From Chryseobacterium sp. ISL-6 (lineage in GTDB: Bacteria > Bacteroidota > Bacteroidia > Flavobacteriales > Weeksellaceae), in NCBI RefSeq assembly GCF_018613715.1, contig NZ_JAGGPT010000006.1, positions 988,748-1,052,747 on the forward strand: 64,000 nucleotides of DNA. Reading direction: 5' to 3'. This document shows positions 42,338 to 53,218 of this stretch, one piece after another; within the stretch, counting starts at the first letter, position 1; the number at the start of each line of letters is the position of its first letter. A program made the position numbers and the translations under genes. Below the pieces are notes generated by a model, which had not been told where the DNA came from, made no database searches, and saw only the letters and a program-made list of their open reading frames with translations.

Positions 42338-44569
42338 ATGAAAATTAAACTTATAATCACTGTATTATTTTTTATAAATATACTGTCGGCACAAAAAATA
42401 TACTTTCCTAAAACTGCTGCATCTGATTCGGCAATTTTAGAAAAAAGTATTTCAAATATTGCATCTGGAATTGTGGGGAAATATGAGAGAGCCAAGAAAT
42501 TGGATTCCATAGAGAAACTATTTAAACTGGAAATTTTAGCCGGGCGTTTTAAAAAATCCATTACTACGATTGAGAAATATAGAATAGCTTTTGCAAACCC
42601 TAAAAGCGCGTGTACTAAATTTATTAATTACGAAATATATGCTTCAGCTAAGGATATAGAGAAAAATGAAAAGATGGCTTTTCCAAAAGCCGTAGAGAAG
42701 GCTTTTAATATTAAATATGCCACACTTCCTGAAAAATATTCATTTCGAATAGCAGAGGTTTTTAACGAAGATATGCCACTTCAGAAAAATAAATTAAAGA
42801 AATCACTGGCTTCATTGAAAACAGACAGTCTAACAAATGCTTTGGGAATAGGGTTGGCTGTAAGCTATTTGGATTATAAGGTTTCTTCCGGGATTCAATC
42901 AAAAGTGACTGAATTACTGCTTTTGAAAGATAAAGAAAGGTATAATGTAGAATCATTTGATCTTAAAACACGAACTGGAGGAAATGTAACCTTGATAATT
43001 ACGCGCAGAAAAGGGAGCGAACAATCTTTGCCTGTTATTCTGACAAATAATATTTATGCTGGCAAATATGATTATGCTTTAGGAAAAAGAGCTGTAGCAT
43101 ATAACTATATTGGCGTTGTAGTAAACACAAGAGGTAAGAGGGATAGTAAGGACGATATAGAGCCATTTGAACATGAATCACAGGATCTTTATGACGTGAT
43201 CGATTGGATCAGTAAGCAGCCTTGGTGTAATGGCAAGGTTGGAATGATAGGTGGAAGCTACTTAGGGTTTAGCCAGTGGGGAGCTGTGAAGAAACTTCAT
43301 CCCGCTTTGAAAACAATCGTTCCCCAGGTTTCTGTAGGTATTGGCATAGATTATCCTATGACGAACAATGTATTTATGAGCTATATGCTGCAATGGATAT
43401 CTTACGTAACAAATAATAACTTAACAGATGAATCTGATTTTAAGAATTTCACTAAATGGGATTCGATAAATAAGTCATGGTATAAAAGCGGAAAATCGTT
43501 TAGAACCCTTAACTCTGTAAAAGGGCAAAAAGATAAAATCTTTCAAAGATGGTTAGATCATCCAAGCTATGATGAATTTTGGAAGAATATGGTTCCTTAT
43601 AAAAACGATTTTTCGAAAATAAATATTCCTGTTCTTACGACTACAGGTTTTTATGATGATGACCAGCTTGGTGCTATGTATTACTTTAAGGAGTATTATA
43701 AATATAATAAGGATTCAAATCATTATTTAGTGATGGGTCCATATGATCATGGAGGTGCTCAAAGTTATGGGATCAATGAGCTAAGAGGCTATAACCTGGA
43801 TGCTGTAGCACGAATAAACATAAGTGATTTAGCCTTTTCTTGGTTTGATTATATTTTAAAGGATGGTGTGAAACCAGAATTGTTAAAAGATAAAATAAAT
43901 GTTCAGATTATGGACACAAATGAGTGGCTCCATGTTCCGGTATTGGAAAAAACACATAACAGTAAACTGAAATTTTATCTCGCAAAAAAGAAAGATGAAA
44001 AATTAAGTTTAACGAAAGAAAAGCCAACAAAAGGAGATTTTGTAAAGCAAACTATTGATTTTAAAATGAGAGATGATAAAGATGTGTATTTTAAGGTCAG
44101 TAAACAGGATAGTCTGAACATTAATAATTCTCTTGTATACGAAACAGAAATATTAGATAGAGATATTATAATTAGTGGAGCCTTTAATGCACAGTTAAAA
44201 GCAGCTATAAATAAAAAAGATATGGATATCACGATCTCTTTATTTCAGGTAAAACCAGACAATAAAATTTTCTTTCTATCGGATTTTCTGGGAAGAGCAA
44301 GCTATGCTGAAGATAGAGAAAAGAGAAAGCTCCTGAATCCGGGTAAAGTAGAAACTATTCCTGTTATTAATTCGATGTTTGTCAGTAAAAAGATACCAAA
44401 AGGAAGCCGTCTTATAATATTGCTGGGAATTAATAAAACATCTGCATATCAGATTAATTATGGATCGGGAAAAGATGTAAGTGACGAAACCATAGATGAT
44501 GCTAAAGAGCCGTTGGAAGTAAAGTGGTATACGGATAGCTATGTAGAAATTCCTACCATCGAAAAGTAG
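42338..44569 (+). CDS. CocE/NonD-type (X-Pro dipeptidyl-peptidase S15) hydrolase
   Basis: 743 residues. Signal peptide 1-19 (LSAQ). A helical N-terminal extension to about 220, then the alpha/beta-hydrolase core with nucleophile GGSYLGFSQW, the acid in TTGFYDDDQLGA and His in GPYDHGG; C-terminal jelly-roll domain (X-Pro_pep C) after about 530. Likely an exported acyl or peptide hydrolase. The 292-base upstream gap has two perfect -7 boxes, TACTTTTG (42223-42230) and TAATTTTG (42273-42280). Monocistronic. Confidence 0.88.
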   Translation: MKIKLIITVLFFINILSAQKIYFPKTAASDSAILEKSISNIASGIVGKYERAKKLDSIEKLFKLEILAGRFKKSITTIEKYRIAFANPKSACTKFINYEIYASAKDIEKNEKMAFPKAVEKAFNIKYATLPEKYSFRIAEVFNEDMPLQKNKLKKSLASLKTDSLTNALGIGLAVSYLDYKVSSGIQSKVTELLLLKDKERYNVESFDLKTRTGGNVTLIITRRKGSEQSLPVILTNNIYAGKYDYALGKRAVAYNYIGVVVNTRGKRDSKDDIEPFEHESQDLYDVIDWISKQPWCNGKVGMIGGSYLGFSQWGAVKKLHPALKTIVPQVSVGIGIDYPMTNNVFMSYMLQWISYVTNNNLTDESDFKNFTKWDSINKSWYKSGKSFRTLNSVKGQKDKIFQRWLDHPSYDEFWKNMVPYKNDFSKINIPVLTTTGFYDDDQLGAMYYFKEYYKYNKDSNHYLVMGPYDHGGAQSYGINELRGYNLDAVARINISDLAFSWFDYILKDGVKPELLKDKINVQIMDTNEWLHVPVLEKTHNSKLKFYLAKKKDEKLSLTKEKPTKGDFVKQTIDFKMRDDKDVYFKVSKQDSLNINNSLVYETEILDRDIIISGAFNAQLKAAINKKDMDITISLFQVKPDNKIFFLSDFLGRASYAEDREKRKLLNPGKVETIPVINSMFVSKKIPKGSRLIILLGINKTSAYQINYGSGKDVSDETIDDAKEPLEVKWYTDSYVEIPTIEK

Positions 44570-44803
44570 AGTTATTTGAAATTGTTAAAAAATAGAAATT
44601 AAAAAATATCTTGATTTTATGTGATTTTTTAATTCAAATAAGCTTGTTGATAAATTTTTTATATTTAATTAAAAAAAATACTACAAATACTATAATTTCA
44701 TAGTAAACTCAAGTAAACTTAAAAAATCATAAAGTTTTCATAAAGTTTTACAAAAGGGCAAAAATGTTTTTGTTTTTATAAATATTATTGTACTTTTACA
44801 TCG
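44570..44803. other. AT-rich gap with promoter for a possible small RNA
   Basis: No ORF. TTTTTG (44767-44772), 18 bases and TACTTTTA (44791-44798) form a near-consensus promoter that reads toward the structured segment at 44804-44890. Nothing else seen. Confidence 0.45.
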
Positions 44804-44890
44804 CCTTGAATGAGGGAACAAGTCAAGGTAATAAATTTTTTTTCATCATTTGTGTTTTTAGAATCGTATCGCCTGATACGATTCTTTTTT
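44804..44890 (+). ncRNA. candidate small RNA
   Basis: The segment starts about six bases downstream of the promoter at 44767-44798. It has a 5' hairpin (CCTTGA at 44804-44809, TCAAGG at 44823-44828), a T-rich linker and a strong terminator. It has no ORF of useful length. It is not recognised as a known RNA family; it could alternatively be only the terminator region of the upstream hydrolase. Confidence 0.35.
44860..44890. terminator. terminator between convergent genes
   Basis: Arms AGAATCGTATC / GATACGATTCT, a four-base loop (GCCT) and a T-run on the plus strand. It overlaps the stop region of the convergent DUF3810 gene by a few bases. Confidence 0.85.
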
Positions 44891-45947
44891 ATTGTTCATA
44901 ATTCAGCAGTAGATCAATGAAATAGGAGTATGTGACAGAACCTTCCTGTTGATTACTTTGTAGAAAAAGATTGTTGGTAATACCAAAGAAATCATCCAGC
45001 CATCCCTGATGTTTTAAAATGAAACTCCTTTCATATAACTGGTCTCTTTTCATTCCTTTAGAATAATGGTTTAATATCGATTTTACGAAGTTTGGGTCTT
45101 CTTCAATAATGAATCTTAAAAGGCTTTTTAACGTAAAATATTCAGTGCTATATCTTAGTTCCAGGTTTTTGGAATTTACACCTACTAAATAAGCTATAAA
45201 GTTAGCTTCCTGCTCCCTTGCGAATCCCAATTGATGCGAGCTTTCGTGAGCCAATGTAAAAGGGATAAATGAAGACGGTAACATTGAATTGTATTGAGCT
45301 TCTGCCGTAAAAGGGTTGTAATATCCTAAAATCCCACTATAGTTCATTACATTTCTAAATAAGCTGGATTTAAATGAATTAATTTGGGTTCCTTTTTTAT
45401 CAGAAATATATTTTGGAAGTTTTAGTTGTTGTAAAATAATTTCTTCTTGAATTTTTTTTAAGTCACGGGCTACAAAGATTCCATTTTTATCTTCAGAAAC
45501 CTGTGTTCGGGTGGTTTTACATTTTTCAAGATATCTAAGAGCTAATTTTTTAGCTTTTATTACATTTGGTTTTTCCTGACTCTTTAATTTCTTTATGATC
45601 GGAGTTTGAAAATAGAGCATTCCCCAAGAAACCTGATATGAAAAATAAAAGAGATTAATGATCAATAGGAGTTTTAAGATAGCATTATTCCTTTTTTTCT
45701 TTCTAAAGCATTGATAGATCAAGTAAGCGGCGATAATGCCTGATAAGACATAAAAAAGATCACCAAACGAAAAAGGAATCCATGAGAAGATAATCTGATG
45801 AAATGCCTTTTGAAATTCAAAAAACTTTTCGAAAATGGAAATAATTATTTTCGATTTTGAAAAAAGAAAAAACAAAAGAAATTGGGCAAGTAATATACCC
45901 GCCCAAAATCTTTTTTTCTTATATATTTTTAAATTATTAGTGCGCAC
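44889..45947 (-). CDS. DUF3810 family membrane protein with HExxH motif
   Basis: 352 residues. Three to four N-terminal transmembrane helices (to about 130), then a soluble domain with zinc-peptidase signature [20 protein letters not shown] (HESSH and a downstream Glu). This is the DUF3810 family, probably a membrane-bound metalloprotease of unknown substrate. It overlaps the end of the MFS gene by 11 bases, hence co-translated. Confidence 0.88.
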   Translation of the reverse strand: MRTNNLKIYKKKRFWAGILLAQFLLFFLFSKSKIIISIFEKFFEFQKAFHQIIFSWIPFSFGDLFYVLSGIIAAYLIYQCFRKKKRNNAILKLLLIINLFYFSYQVSWGMLYFQTPIIKKLKSQEKPNVIKAKKLALRYLEKCKTTRTQVSEDKNGIFVARDLKKIQEEIILQQLKLPKYISDKKGTQINSFKSSLFRNVMNYSGILGYYNPFTAEAQYNSMLPSSFIPFTLAHESSHQLGFAREQEANFIAYLVGVNSKNLELRYSTEYFTLKSLLRFIIEEDPNFVKSILNHYSKGMKRDQLYERSFILKHQGWLDDFFGITNNLFLQSNQQEGSVTYSYFIDLLLNYEQ

Positions 45948-47706
45948 CTTCTGATTCTAAAATGTCCACGTTAATTCCTTGCTTAGATAATGTTTTTTTA
46001 GCTAAATAAGCAAATAATGTAATATATGCAAAGCACAGTACAGGAATGAAATAAGAACTGTGAATACCGATAATATCAGAAAGCTTTCCTTGTAAAGGAG
46101 GAATAATACCACCTCCTAAAATCATCATTACCAAGAACGCTGATCCTTGAGCAGTATATTTGCCTAAGCCTGTAATTGCTAAAGTGAAAATAGATGGCCA
46201 CATGATACTACATGCTAAACCTCCTGAAAGGAATGCGTAAATGGCAACATTTCCTGTGGTTAATAATCCTATGATCATCGCTGTAACTCCAAATATTCCA
46301 AAAATGATCAACGTTAAGGCTGGTTTATTTTTGCTAATTAAGAATAAGATGATCTGAATCACGATACAGATGGCATAGAAATAAAGATGTGACATGTCTT
46401 TTTGAGCAATTGTGTTGATGCCTATAATTACAAGGAATGCAATAAAAGGAACAATCACAGTAGCAATTGTTTGTTGTCTCTTGCTCAAATTAAATACAGT
46501 AATTGCACCTGTCCATCTTCCAATCATTAAACTTCCCCAATACATAGAGATGTAGGGTGCCAGATCTGAAGATTGATGTCCGCCGAATTCCGGAAGGCTT
46601 AATAGTTCACCTAAATTACTTCCTATGGCTACTTCAACACCAACATAGGAAAGGATAGCGATCATTCCTAAAACCAATTGTGGGTACTTCATAGCTCCCC
46701 ATCCTTCTGGATTTTTTTTCGAATTTGTATTCGCGAATAAAAGAGAAATAACGACTACCAGTAAAGCTCCTCCCAGATACATCATTCTTTTTTTCTCTAA
46801 AGGATGTTTTACTGTTTCAAGTTCAATTTTTTTATCTACAATTTGTTGTTTTAAATCTGTGATTTTTACAGCATCTGTTTCTTTTTTTAGACTATTATCT
46901 AATGCCGTTATCTGGTTGTTGAATTTTTCAACAATTTTTGCTTCATCTGAATTGTAACTTCCAAATACTGGAATAAAGAGCAGAACTACAAGAATTGTCA
47001 TTACAATTAAAGTTTTTCTGGCTTTTCCAGCTTTTTCCATAGGTTCAGTAGAGATACCGTCTGGTAATTTCTTTGAAAAATAAAAAATACCTGCAGCAAT
47101 CAGGAATAGAGCACCAACAGCAGTATATAGTAAAATTACTTTATCAAGAGCAAGATGCTTTATTTGATCATCATCTACGGTGGCTGTTGTTCCAAAAAGA
47201 GCGAGCCCGACGATAATTGGTCCGATGGATGTTCCAAAGGAATTAATTCCCCCTGCCAGATTTTGTCTGCTGGCACCTGTTTTAGGGTCTCCCAACAATA
47301 CAGCAAAAGGATTGGCCGCAGTTTGTTGTATCGAAAAACCTAATGCTACTACAAAAAGACCAACGAGCATTCCATAGTATACGTTACTTTTTACGGCAAC
47401 AATCATAATGGCTGCACCAATAGCGGAGAGGAGCAGTCCGTAAACGATACTTTTTTTATAACCCCATTTACCAATAATATCAGTTCCTTTTATTGTACTA
47501 AATATAAAAAGTAGTAACGCTCCTAGAAAATAGGCCGTATAAAAAGCAAAATCTATTAATTGAGATTGAAATTGATCAAGTGAGAAGTAATTTTTACAAA
47601 ATGGGATAAAAATACTATTGCCGGCAGCAATAAAACCCCAGAAAAAGAATACAAGTACAAGCGTATAAAGTGCCGGGTAGTTAGTTGGTTGATTTGTTTT
47701 AGACAT
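45937..47706 (-). CDS. sugar MFS transporter, FucP-like, with large central insertion
   Basis: 589 residues, about 150 more than FucP/GlcP transporters. The N-terminal half is typical ([58 protein letters not shown]). In place of the usual central loop there is an insert at about 230-345 with two hydrophobic helices enclosing a charged coiled-coil hairpin ([16 protein letters not shown] ... [14 protein letters not shown]). Substrate probably a hexose or N-acetylhexosamine, inferred from family. It shares an operon with the DUF3810 gene. Confidence 0.9.
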   Translation of the reverse strand: MSKTNQPTNYPALYTLVLVFFFWGFIAAGNSIFIPFCKNYFSLDQFQSQLIDFAFYTAYFLGALLLFIFSTIKGTDIIGKWGYKKSIVYGLLLSAIGAAIMIVAVKSNVYYGMLVGLFVVALGFSIQQTAANPFAVLLGDPKTGASRQNLAGGINSFGTSIGPIIVGLALFGTTATVDDDQIKHLALDKVILLYTAVGALFLIAAGIFYFSKKLPDGISTEPMEKAGKARKTLIVMTILVVLLFIPVFGSYNSDEAKIVEKFNNQITALDNSLKKETDAVKITDLKQQIVDKKIELETVKHPLEKKRMMYLGGALLVVVISLLFANTNSKKNPEGWGAMKYPQLVLGMIAILSYVGVEVAIGSNLGELLSLPEFGGHQSSDLAPYISMYWGSLMIGRWTGAITVFNLSKRQQTIATVIVPFIAFLVIIGINTIAQKDMSHLYFYAICIVIQIILFLISKNKPALTLIIFGIFGVTAMIIGLLTTGNVAIYAFLSGGLACSIMWPSIFTLAITGLGKYTAQGSAFLVMMILGGGIIPPLQGKLSDIIGIHSSYFIPVLCFAYITLFAYLAKKTLSKQGINVDILESEGAH

Positions 47707-47746
47707 AATTTGTTAAAAATTTCGCAAACAAATATAATTATTTCTT

Positions 47747-48475
47747 TTAAATAGAACGTTCTAACAAGGTTTTTTTTATTTCGTTAAAAGCCTCACTTTT
47801 CATCTCTTTTTGTGAAACCGATGGCTCCATAACATCATTGAAATATACTTTTACTTTTCCAGGATGACCTTTGGAATTATCAAATGGAAATATTTCTTTT
47901 AAACCTACAAAAGTGTAAACTGCTATTGGAGACTGATGTTTAGTAGATAAAGTAAATGCTCCATCTTTGAATTCATCCAATATGATGGAAGTGTCGTCAG
48001 GTACTCCACCTTCCGGAAAAATAACAATACTGTTTCCTTCCTCCATTTTTTCAGCACACCTTCTGTAAACATCAGCACGGCTTCTTGCACTCCCCCGGTC
48101 TACCATGACACATACTCTTTTATAAATGGTACCGAAAATAGGAATCTTTACCAATTCTTTTTTTCCTACGTAGCAAAGTGGATGATTGGGAAATAAAATA
48201 CATGGAAGCATGATGTCCATGATGGATGTATGGTTTGAGATAACAACGTATTGTCTGTTACGGTCAATTTTTTTGTCAGTAAGGTTGATGAGTTCGTAGC
48301 GCAGTCCCATTCCATAAAACATTCCATAGCACCAGAAACGGATAAATTTATAGGCGTATTTGTAATGTTTTTTATTAAAGGATAAAATATAAACAGGGAT
48401 TCCAAAAACAATCGTTAAAACAAAGGCTAATATCAGGAGCCAGAATCTCCATGTATAATTTAAAATCTTTACCAC
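47747..48475 (-). CDS. plsC: 1-acyl-sn-glycerol-3-phosphate acyltransferase
   Basis: 242 residues, inner-membrane enzyme that makes phosphatidic acid from lysophosphatidic acid. Two N-terminal hydrophobic helices, then acyltransferase motifs NHTSIMD (H-x4-D), the CVMVDRGSA block and FPEGG. Placed three bases behind the GtrA gene on the same strand. An O-acyltransferase on another lipid acceptor is possible. Confidence 0.88.
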   Translation of the reverse strand: MVKILNYTWRFWLLILAFVLTIVFGIPVYILSFNKKHYKYAYKFIRFWCYGMFYGMGLRYELINLTDKKIDRNRQYVVISNHTSIMDIMLPCILFPNHPLCYVGKKELVKIPIFGTIYKRVCVMVDRGSARSRADVYRRCAEKMEEGNSIVIFPEGGVPDDTSIILDEFKDGAFTLSTKHQSPIAVYTFVGLKEIFPFDNSKGHPGKVKVYFNDVMEPSVSQKEMKSEAFNEIKKTLLERSI

Positions 48476-48478
48476 AGG

Positions 48479-48937
48479 TTAACCATTAAAAATTATTTTC
48501 TTTTTGACAGAATAGTTAAGAATGGAAACTAATAAAATCGCTGCAATCTTACTGAGTATTTCCGGGCTCAAGGTATAAAAAATTAAATTGATATTGTCTT
48601 TAAATATAAACCTATAGAATATCTGAAAGAAGCTAAGGCTTAGTAATGTTGAGATGAAAGAGACCACCATAAAATAAGCAAATTCTTTTCTTTTAGAGTG
48701 TTTACCTCTTTCAAAGACAAACCAGATACTTAAAAAATAATTACTTATGATCCCGCAGCTTGTAGAGAAAATATTACTTAAAGGATAATGTATCCCATGG
48801 AAATTTGTCTCTGACTGCAAAAAATGAGGAAGGTGGGTACTGAAGATTTTAAAACTTCCTATTTCCACAATAGCACTAAGTCCTCCTGCTAATATGAAGA
48901 GCAATATTTGTTTCTGGCGTAGTATTAATTCTCTCAT
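48479..48937 (-). CDS. GtrA-family membrane protein
   Basis: 152 residues with four transmembrane helices, the length and topology of the GtrA family (flippases for polyprenyl-linked sugars). FILAGGLSAIVEIGSFKIFS and ISNYFLSIWFVFE are typical. Probably acts in cell-surface glycan synthesis. Followed after three bases by plsC. Confidence 0.85.
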   Translation of the reverse strand: MRELILRQKQILLFILAGGLSAIVEIGSFKIFSTHLPHFLQSETNFHGIHYPLSNIFSTSCGIISNYFLSIWFVFERGKHSKRKEFAYFMVVSFISTLLSLSFFQIFYRFIFKDNINLIFYTLSPEILSKIAAILLVSILNYSVKKKIIFNG

Positions 48938-49165
48938 CGAATTTATCTGATGTGCAAATTTATAACTATATGTTAAACAGTAAAAAAAGATGTTAAATAT
49001 TTTTTTTTAATCAAAAATAGTTCTAATTTTAGTTTTAGAAATATATAAAAACCACCTGATAATAAATTCATTTTCAACTAGTTGTGTTGATGGTATTTTC
49101 TATCTTGTAATGCACGTTTGAAAGCATTTTCCAGAACTTTATAACCAATTTATAATAATATTTGT

Positions 49166-49429
49166 ATGAAAAGTCAAAACAAATACAGAAAATTCCAGCT
49201 CCAACAGAAAAATATTGAAGCTCTTGAAAGAGAAAATTCCCGATTCAAAAGAGTCTATTCTGAATATGAAAATATGTCTGATGAACTTTGGAATCTTGAA
49301 AACTCCAACGATAAACAAATACCAGATGATTTTATAAATGCAATGATATTACAAACTTCATATCTCGAAGATGAAATTCAGGATTGGCTGATACAGTTCA
49401 ATGAAAAAAAAGATGATATAAAACATTAG
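49166..49429 (+). CDS. small coiled-coil protein of unknown function
   Basis: 87 residues, charged and helical, with no Cys and no signal peptide. Residues 5-45 have a heptad-like pattern (KFQLQQKNIEALERENSRFKR). The ATG is immediately behind AATATTTG, one mismatch from a -7 box. Alone between divergent genes. Function not recognised. Confidence 0.6.
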   Translation: MKSQNKYRKFQLQQKNIEALERENSRFKRVYSEYENMSDELWNLENSNDKQIPDDFINAMILQTSYLEDEIQDWLIQFNEKKDDIKH

Positions 49430-49514
49430 TAATACATACTAGCTTCTGACTTGTTTGTAAAGCTATTTAGAGATAAAATTCATAATTTAGCATCCTTAAA
49501 CTAAAATGTAATAT

Positions 49515-50366
49515 ATGGTTGCTATTGTTGATGGTGGTTCTACCAAATGTGATTGGGTGATTTTAGACGATTTCAAAAAGATCTTCATGAAAACGGAGAC
49601 TATTGGCTTTAATCCTAACAATATTGCCGCAGAACTTATCGTACCTGAAATTGAAAAGAACATCAACCTTAGTGCTGTCAGAAATTCTATAACAAAAGTA
49701 TTTTTCTATGGTTCAGGTTGTGGAATACCAGAAAATTGTGCCACTATAGAAAGAGAACTTGCCAAATTTTTTACTAAAGCAGATGTTTTAGCAAAAGAAG
49801 ACCTTATGGCTGCAGCATATGCTGCTTATACCGGGAAACCTGCTATTGTCTGTATTCTGGGAACGGGTTCTAATTCCTGTTATTTTGATGGTGAGAATTT
49901 AAAAATAAAACTTCCGTCCCTTGGATTCCTTATTGGAGATGAAGGTAGTGGAAGTGCAATCGGTAAGCAATTGGTGCGTAGGTTCTTTATGCAAAAGCTT
50001 CCCGAAGATCTGCATTTCCAGTTTGAGGAAACTTATCATTTAACAATTGAGGATGCATTAAAAAATATGTACCATACCTCAAGACCAAATGCATATTTAG
50101 CGAATTTCAATAAATTTGTTGTGGAAAGAAAGGATCATCCTTACTTCCAGAAAATGGTGTTCGAAGAAATGAAAAACTTCTTTGAATATCAGGTTCTTCC
50201 TTACGAAGAATCAAAAGAAGCCGAAATTAATTTTATTGGCTCTATCGCATATTATTATGAAGAGACTCTTCGTTCTGCAGCTGCAGAACTTAATTTAAAT
50301 GTTGGTAAAATTGTACAGAAACCTATTGAAAGTTTAGTCGATTATCACATTAAATATATACTTTAA
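49515..50366 (+). CDS. BadF/BadG-type ATPase, N-acetylglucosamine kinase-like
   Basis: 283 residues of the ASKHA fold. Phosphate 1 motif IVDGGSTKCDWVI, phosphate 2 motif CILGTGSNSC and GDEGSGSAIGKQLVRRFF match the N-acetylglucosamine kinase branch of the BadF/BadG/BcrA/BcrD family. It phosphorylates an amino sugar, possibly from peptidoglycan recycling or the MFS importer nearby; that link is inference. Followed after 11 bases by the malic enzyme gene. Confidence 0.85.
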   Translation: MVAIVDGGSTKCDWVILDDFKKIFMKTETIGFNPNNIAAELIVPEIEKNINLSAVRNSITKVFFYGSGCGIPENCATIERELAKFFTKADVLAKEDLMAAAYAAYTGKPAIVCILGTGSNSCYFDGENLKIKLPSLGFLIGDEGSGSAIGKQLVRRFFMQKLPEDLHFQFEETYHLTIEDALKNMYHTSRPNAYLANFNKFVVERKDHPYFQKMVFEEMKNFFEYQVLPYEESKEAEINFIGSIAYYYEETLRSAAAELNLNVGKIVQKPIESLVDYHIKYIL

Positions 50367-50377
50367 AAATAAATTCT

Positions 50378-52666
50378 ATGTCAAATAAAACGCATCGCGA
50401 CGAAAAGAACTTTAATCAAGCAGCATTAGATTATCATAAAGCTGAGCCTAAAGGAAAAATCGAAGTTATCCCTTCAAAACCGCATTCCTCTCAAAGAGAT
50501 TTGTCTTTAGCATATTCTCCGGGAGTTGCCGTTCCTTGTATGGAGATTCATGAAAAGCCTGAGACAGTTTATGATTATACAGGAAAAGGAAATCTTGTAG
50601 CAGTAATTTCAAATGGTACAGCTGTTTTAGGACTAGGTGACATTGGACCGGAGGCTTCAAAACCTGTAATGGAAGGAAAAGGTCTTTTATTTAAAATTTT
50701 TGCGGATATCAATGTTTTTGATATTGAAATCAATGAGAAAGATCCTGATAAATTTATTCAGATTGTAAAAGGGATTGCACCAACCTTTGGTGGGATTAAC
50801 CTTGAAGATATAAAAGCTCCTGAAGCATTCTATATTGAACAGAAGTTAAAAGAGGAGCTGGATATTCCTTTAATGCATGATGATCAGCATGGAACTGCGA
50901 TTATTTCTGCAGCTGCATTGATCAACTCTTTGCAGATCGCAAATAAGAAGATTGAAGAAGTGAAAATGGTGGTTAATGGTGCGGGAGCAGCAGCTATTGC
51001 TTGTACCAAGCTCTATATTTCTTTAGGATTAAAACAGGAAAATGTCTTAATGTGTGATAGTAAAGGGGTTATTAATCACAAAAGAGAAAATCTTACTCCT
51101 GAAAAATTAGATTTTATTGCGCAGACAGATATCGAAACGCTGGAAGATGCTGTGAAAGGATCTGATGTTTTTGTTGGACTATCCAAAGGAAATGTAATGA
51201 CTCCAGGAATGTTGAGTAGTATGAACGAAAATCCTATTGTTTTTGCATTGGCAAACCCAGATCCGGAGATTGATTATGACCTTGCTTTTGAAACACGTAA
51301 AGATGTGATCATGGCTACAGGTAGAAGTGATTATCCTAATCAGGTTAATAATGTATTGGGATTTCCTTATATTTTCCGTGGAGCTTTAGATGTTCAGGCA
51401 AGAGGTATTAATGAAGAAATGAAGTTGGCAGCTGTTCATGCTATTGCCAATTTAGCCAAAGAACCAGTTCCAGAGGCTGTAATTTTAGCATATAATCTTC
51501 AGAATCTTCAATTTGGTAGAGAATATTTTATCCCAAAACCATTTGATAACAGATTAATTACTAAAGTTTCTAGTGCGGTGGCAAAAGCCGCAATAGAAAG
51601 TGGCATTGCAGGTAAAACAATTGCTGATTTTGATGAGTATGAAAATCAACTTCTTGATAGAATGGGAAGAGATGAAAAGCTTGTAAGAATGATGCAGAGC
51701 CGTGCTAAATCAAATCCTAAAAGGGTTACTTTAGGAAACGCAGAAGAATATAATGTTCTTAAAGCTGCGCAGATTCTTTATGAGGAAGGAATTGCGTATC
51801 CGAGTCTTTTAGGGGAGAAGAAATATATCAAGGAGCAAATGGAACGCTACGGAATCAGTCTTGATGTTCCAATTATTGATCCAAGTGATGATGATCAGGA
51901 GGAAAACAGAAAAAAATACAGAGATACCCTTTGGAAGCTTCGTCAGAGAAAAGGGATGAACGAATACAAAGCAAAAAGATATGTTCGTCAAAGAGATTAT
52001 TTTGGCCCTCTTATGTTGAAGCATGGTGATACAGATGCTCTTATTATTGGTTTTTCTAAAAACTATGCATCGGTATTACGCCCGGTTTTAGAAATTATTG
52101 AAAAAGAAAAGGGAGTAGATAAGGTAGCGGCTATGATGATGATTCTTTCAGAGAAGAAGCCTATCTTTTTTGCAGATACTTCTATTAATAATAATCCTAC
52201 AGCAGAAGATCTTGTGAATATTGCTAAAATGGCTGAAATTACTGTAAAATCTTTTGCAATTGAACCTAGGATTGCGATGCTTGGATTTGAAAACTTTGCT
52301 GCGATTTCTGATACTTCAAAGAAAGTGGCAAAGGCTGTAAGTATTTTACATGAAAAGTATCCTAAAATGATCGTTGATGGAGAAATTCAACCTGATTTTG
52401 CAATGAATGCTGATCACCTTAGTGATTATCCATTCTCAAAGTTAGGAGAAACACCTGCGAATACATTTATTTTCCCTAATCTGGAAAGTGCCAATCTATC
52501 CTATAAAATTATCAGAGGAATGAAAGTTGCTCAGGTAATTGGTCCAATTCTTATGGGTTTAAAGCAACCAGTACATGTTTTACAAATGCGCTCAAGTGTG
52601 GATGAAATTGTAAATCTTGCTACAGTAGCTGTTCTGGATGCTCAGAAAAGAGAAGCAAAAAAATAA
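50378..52666 (+). CDS. maeB: NADP-dependent malic enzyme with phosphotransacetylase-like domain
   Basis: 762 residues. Oxidative decarboxylation of malate to pyruvate with NADPH formation. The N-terminal malic domain (about 20-160) shows [23 protein letters not shown] and HDDQHGTAI; the NAD(P)-binding domain follows with [16 protein letters not shown]. The C-terminal 330 residues are a phosphotransacetylase-like domain (PTA_PTB), which regulates the enzyme in bacteria. Starts 11 bases after the kinase gene. Confidence 0.95.
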   Translation: MSNKTHRDEKNFNQAALDYHKAEPKGKIEVIPSKPHSSQRDLSLAYSPGVAVPCMEIHEKPETVYDYTGKGNLVAVISNGTAVLGLGDIGPEASKPVMEGKGLLFKIFADINVFDIEINEKDPDKFIQIVKGIAPTFGGINLEDIKAPEAFYIEQKLKEELDIPLMHDDQHGTAIISAAALINSLQIANKKIEEVKMVVNGAGAAAIACTKLYISLGLKQENVLMCDSKGVINHKRENLTPEKLDFIAQTDIETLEDAVKGSDVFVGLSKGNVMTPGMLSSMNENPIVFALANPDPEIDYDLAFETRKDVIMATGRSDYPNQVNNVLGFPYIFRGALDVQARGINEEMKLAAVHAIANLAKEPVPEAVILAYNLQNLQFGREYFIPKPFDNRLITKVSSAVAKAAIESGIAGKTIADFDEYENQLLDRMGRDEKLVRMMQSRAKSNPKRVTLGNAEEYNVLKAAQILYEEGIAYPSLLGEKKYIKEQMERYGISLDVPIIDPSDDDQEENRKKYRDTLWKLRQRKGMNEYKAKRYVRQRDYFGPLMLKHGDTDALIIGFSKNYASVLRPVLEIIEKEKGVDKVAAMMMILSEKKPIFFADTSINNNPTAEDLVNIAKMAEITVKSFAIEPRIAMLGFENFAAISDTSKKVAKAVSILHEKYPKMIVDGEIQPDFAMNADHLSDYPFSKLGETPANTFIFPNLESANLSYKIIRGMKVAQVIGPILMGLKQPVHVLQMRSSVDEIVNLATVAVLDAQKREAKK

Positions 52667-52737
52667 CAGTATCCTTTTTGAAAGTGATTTTCTGAAAATT
52701 TGAATCGAACTTTTAGCTGGAAAATTTTAAATGATAT

Positions 52738-52770
52738 AAAAGAGGTTAGGAATTCTAACCTCTTTTTTTT
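52738..52770 (+). terminator. terminator after maeB
   Basis: Arms AGAGGTTAG / CTAACCTCT around GAATT, extended by an A-run on the left and eight T on the right. Confidence 0.88.
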
Positions 52771-52888
52771 GGAATTAAGAGAATGAAGTTTATCTATCAT
52801 GATGTGAAAGTCTCACTAATTGATTTTCTTTTAATGAGATTTTTTTTGTGATTGTTGATGTACAGATAATTAAATTGTTATATTGCAT

Positions 52889-52957
52889 ATGAAAAACACA
52901 AATAAAATAAAAAACACAAAAACAAAGAATGAAAAAATTATTAAAAGGATGATCTGA
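52889..52957 (+). CDS. possible 22-residue lysine-rich peptide
   Basis: ATG to TGA with 22 codons, product MKNTNKIKNTKTKNEKIIKR plus Met-Ile, seven bases before a hairpin with a T-rich tail (52964-52993). Codon content reflects the very A-rich stretch, so it may be chance. No convincing promoter. Listed because a terminator behind it suggests a separate small transcript. Confidence 0.2.
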   Translation: MKNTNKIKNTKTKNEKIIKRMI

Positions 52958-52963
52958 GTTTCC

Positions 52964-52993
52964 TAATCTATTACTTTAAAATAGATTACTTTT
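52964..52993 (+). terminator. hairpin with T-rich tail
   Basis: TAATCTATT and AATAGATTA around seven bases, then CTTTTTCTTTTT. It lies 450 bases behind no known gene other than the malic enzyme, already ended at 52770, so it may close a small RNA or the 22-residue ORF. Confidence 0.5.
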
Positions 52994-53218
52994 TCTTTTT
53001 AACTTTCTGATTAAGCCACTGCATTTTTAAAGAATGAATTTTAAGTAAAAATTCGGACTTTTAATTGTGGGCTGGTATTATTTCTCAATGATTCTCAACA
53101 ATAATTTTATCTTTTTGCCTGAAAGAATATAGCTGTTTTTTTTGAGTAATTAGGGATATATTTATTCTGATATTTAATGAATAGTTGATTCTTTTCGGAT
53201 GTGTATTAATCAGGTAGA
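52994..53218. other. gene-free stretch before the porin gene
   Basis: 225 AT-rich bases with no ORF and no clear promoter or repeat. Together with the preceding stretch (52771-52963) it makes the longest gene-poor region inside the window. Confidence 0.4.

Noticed and set aside
42307..42561. Minus-strand 84-codon ORF at the hydrolase start
   Set aside because: It is antisense to the conserved signal peptide and N-terminus of the CocE/NonD hydrolase; it shows no coding features.
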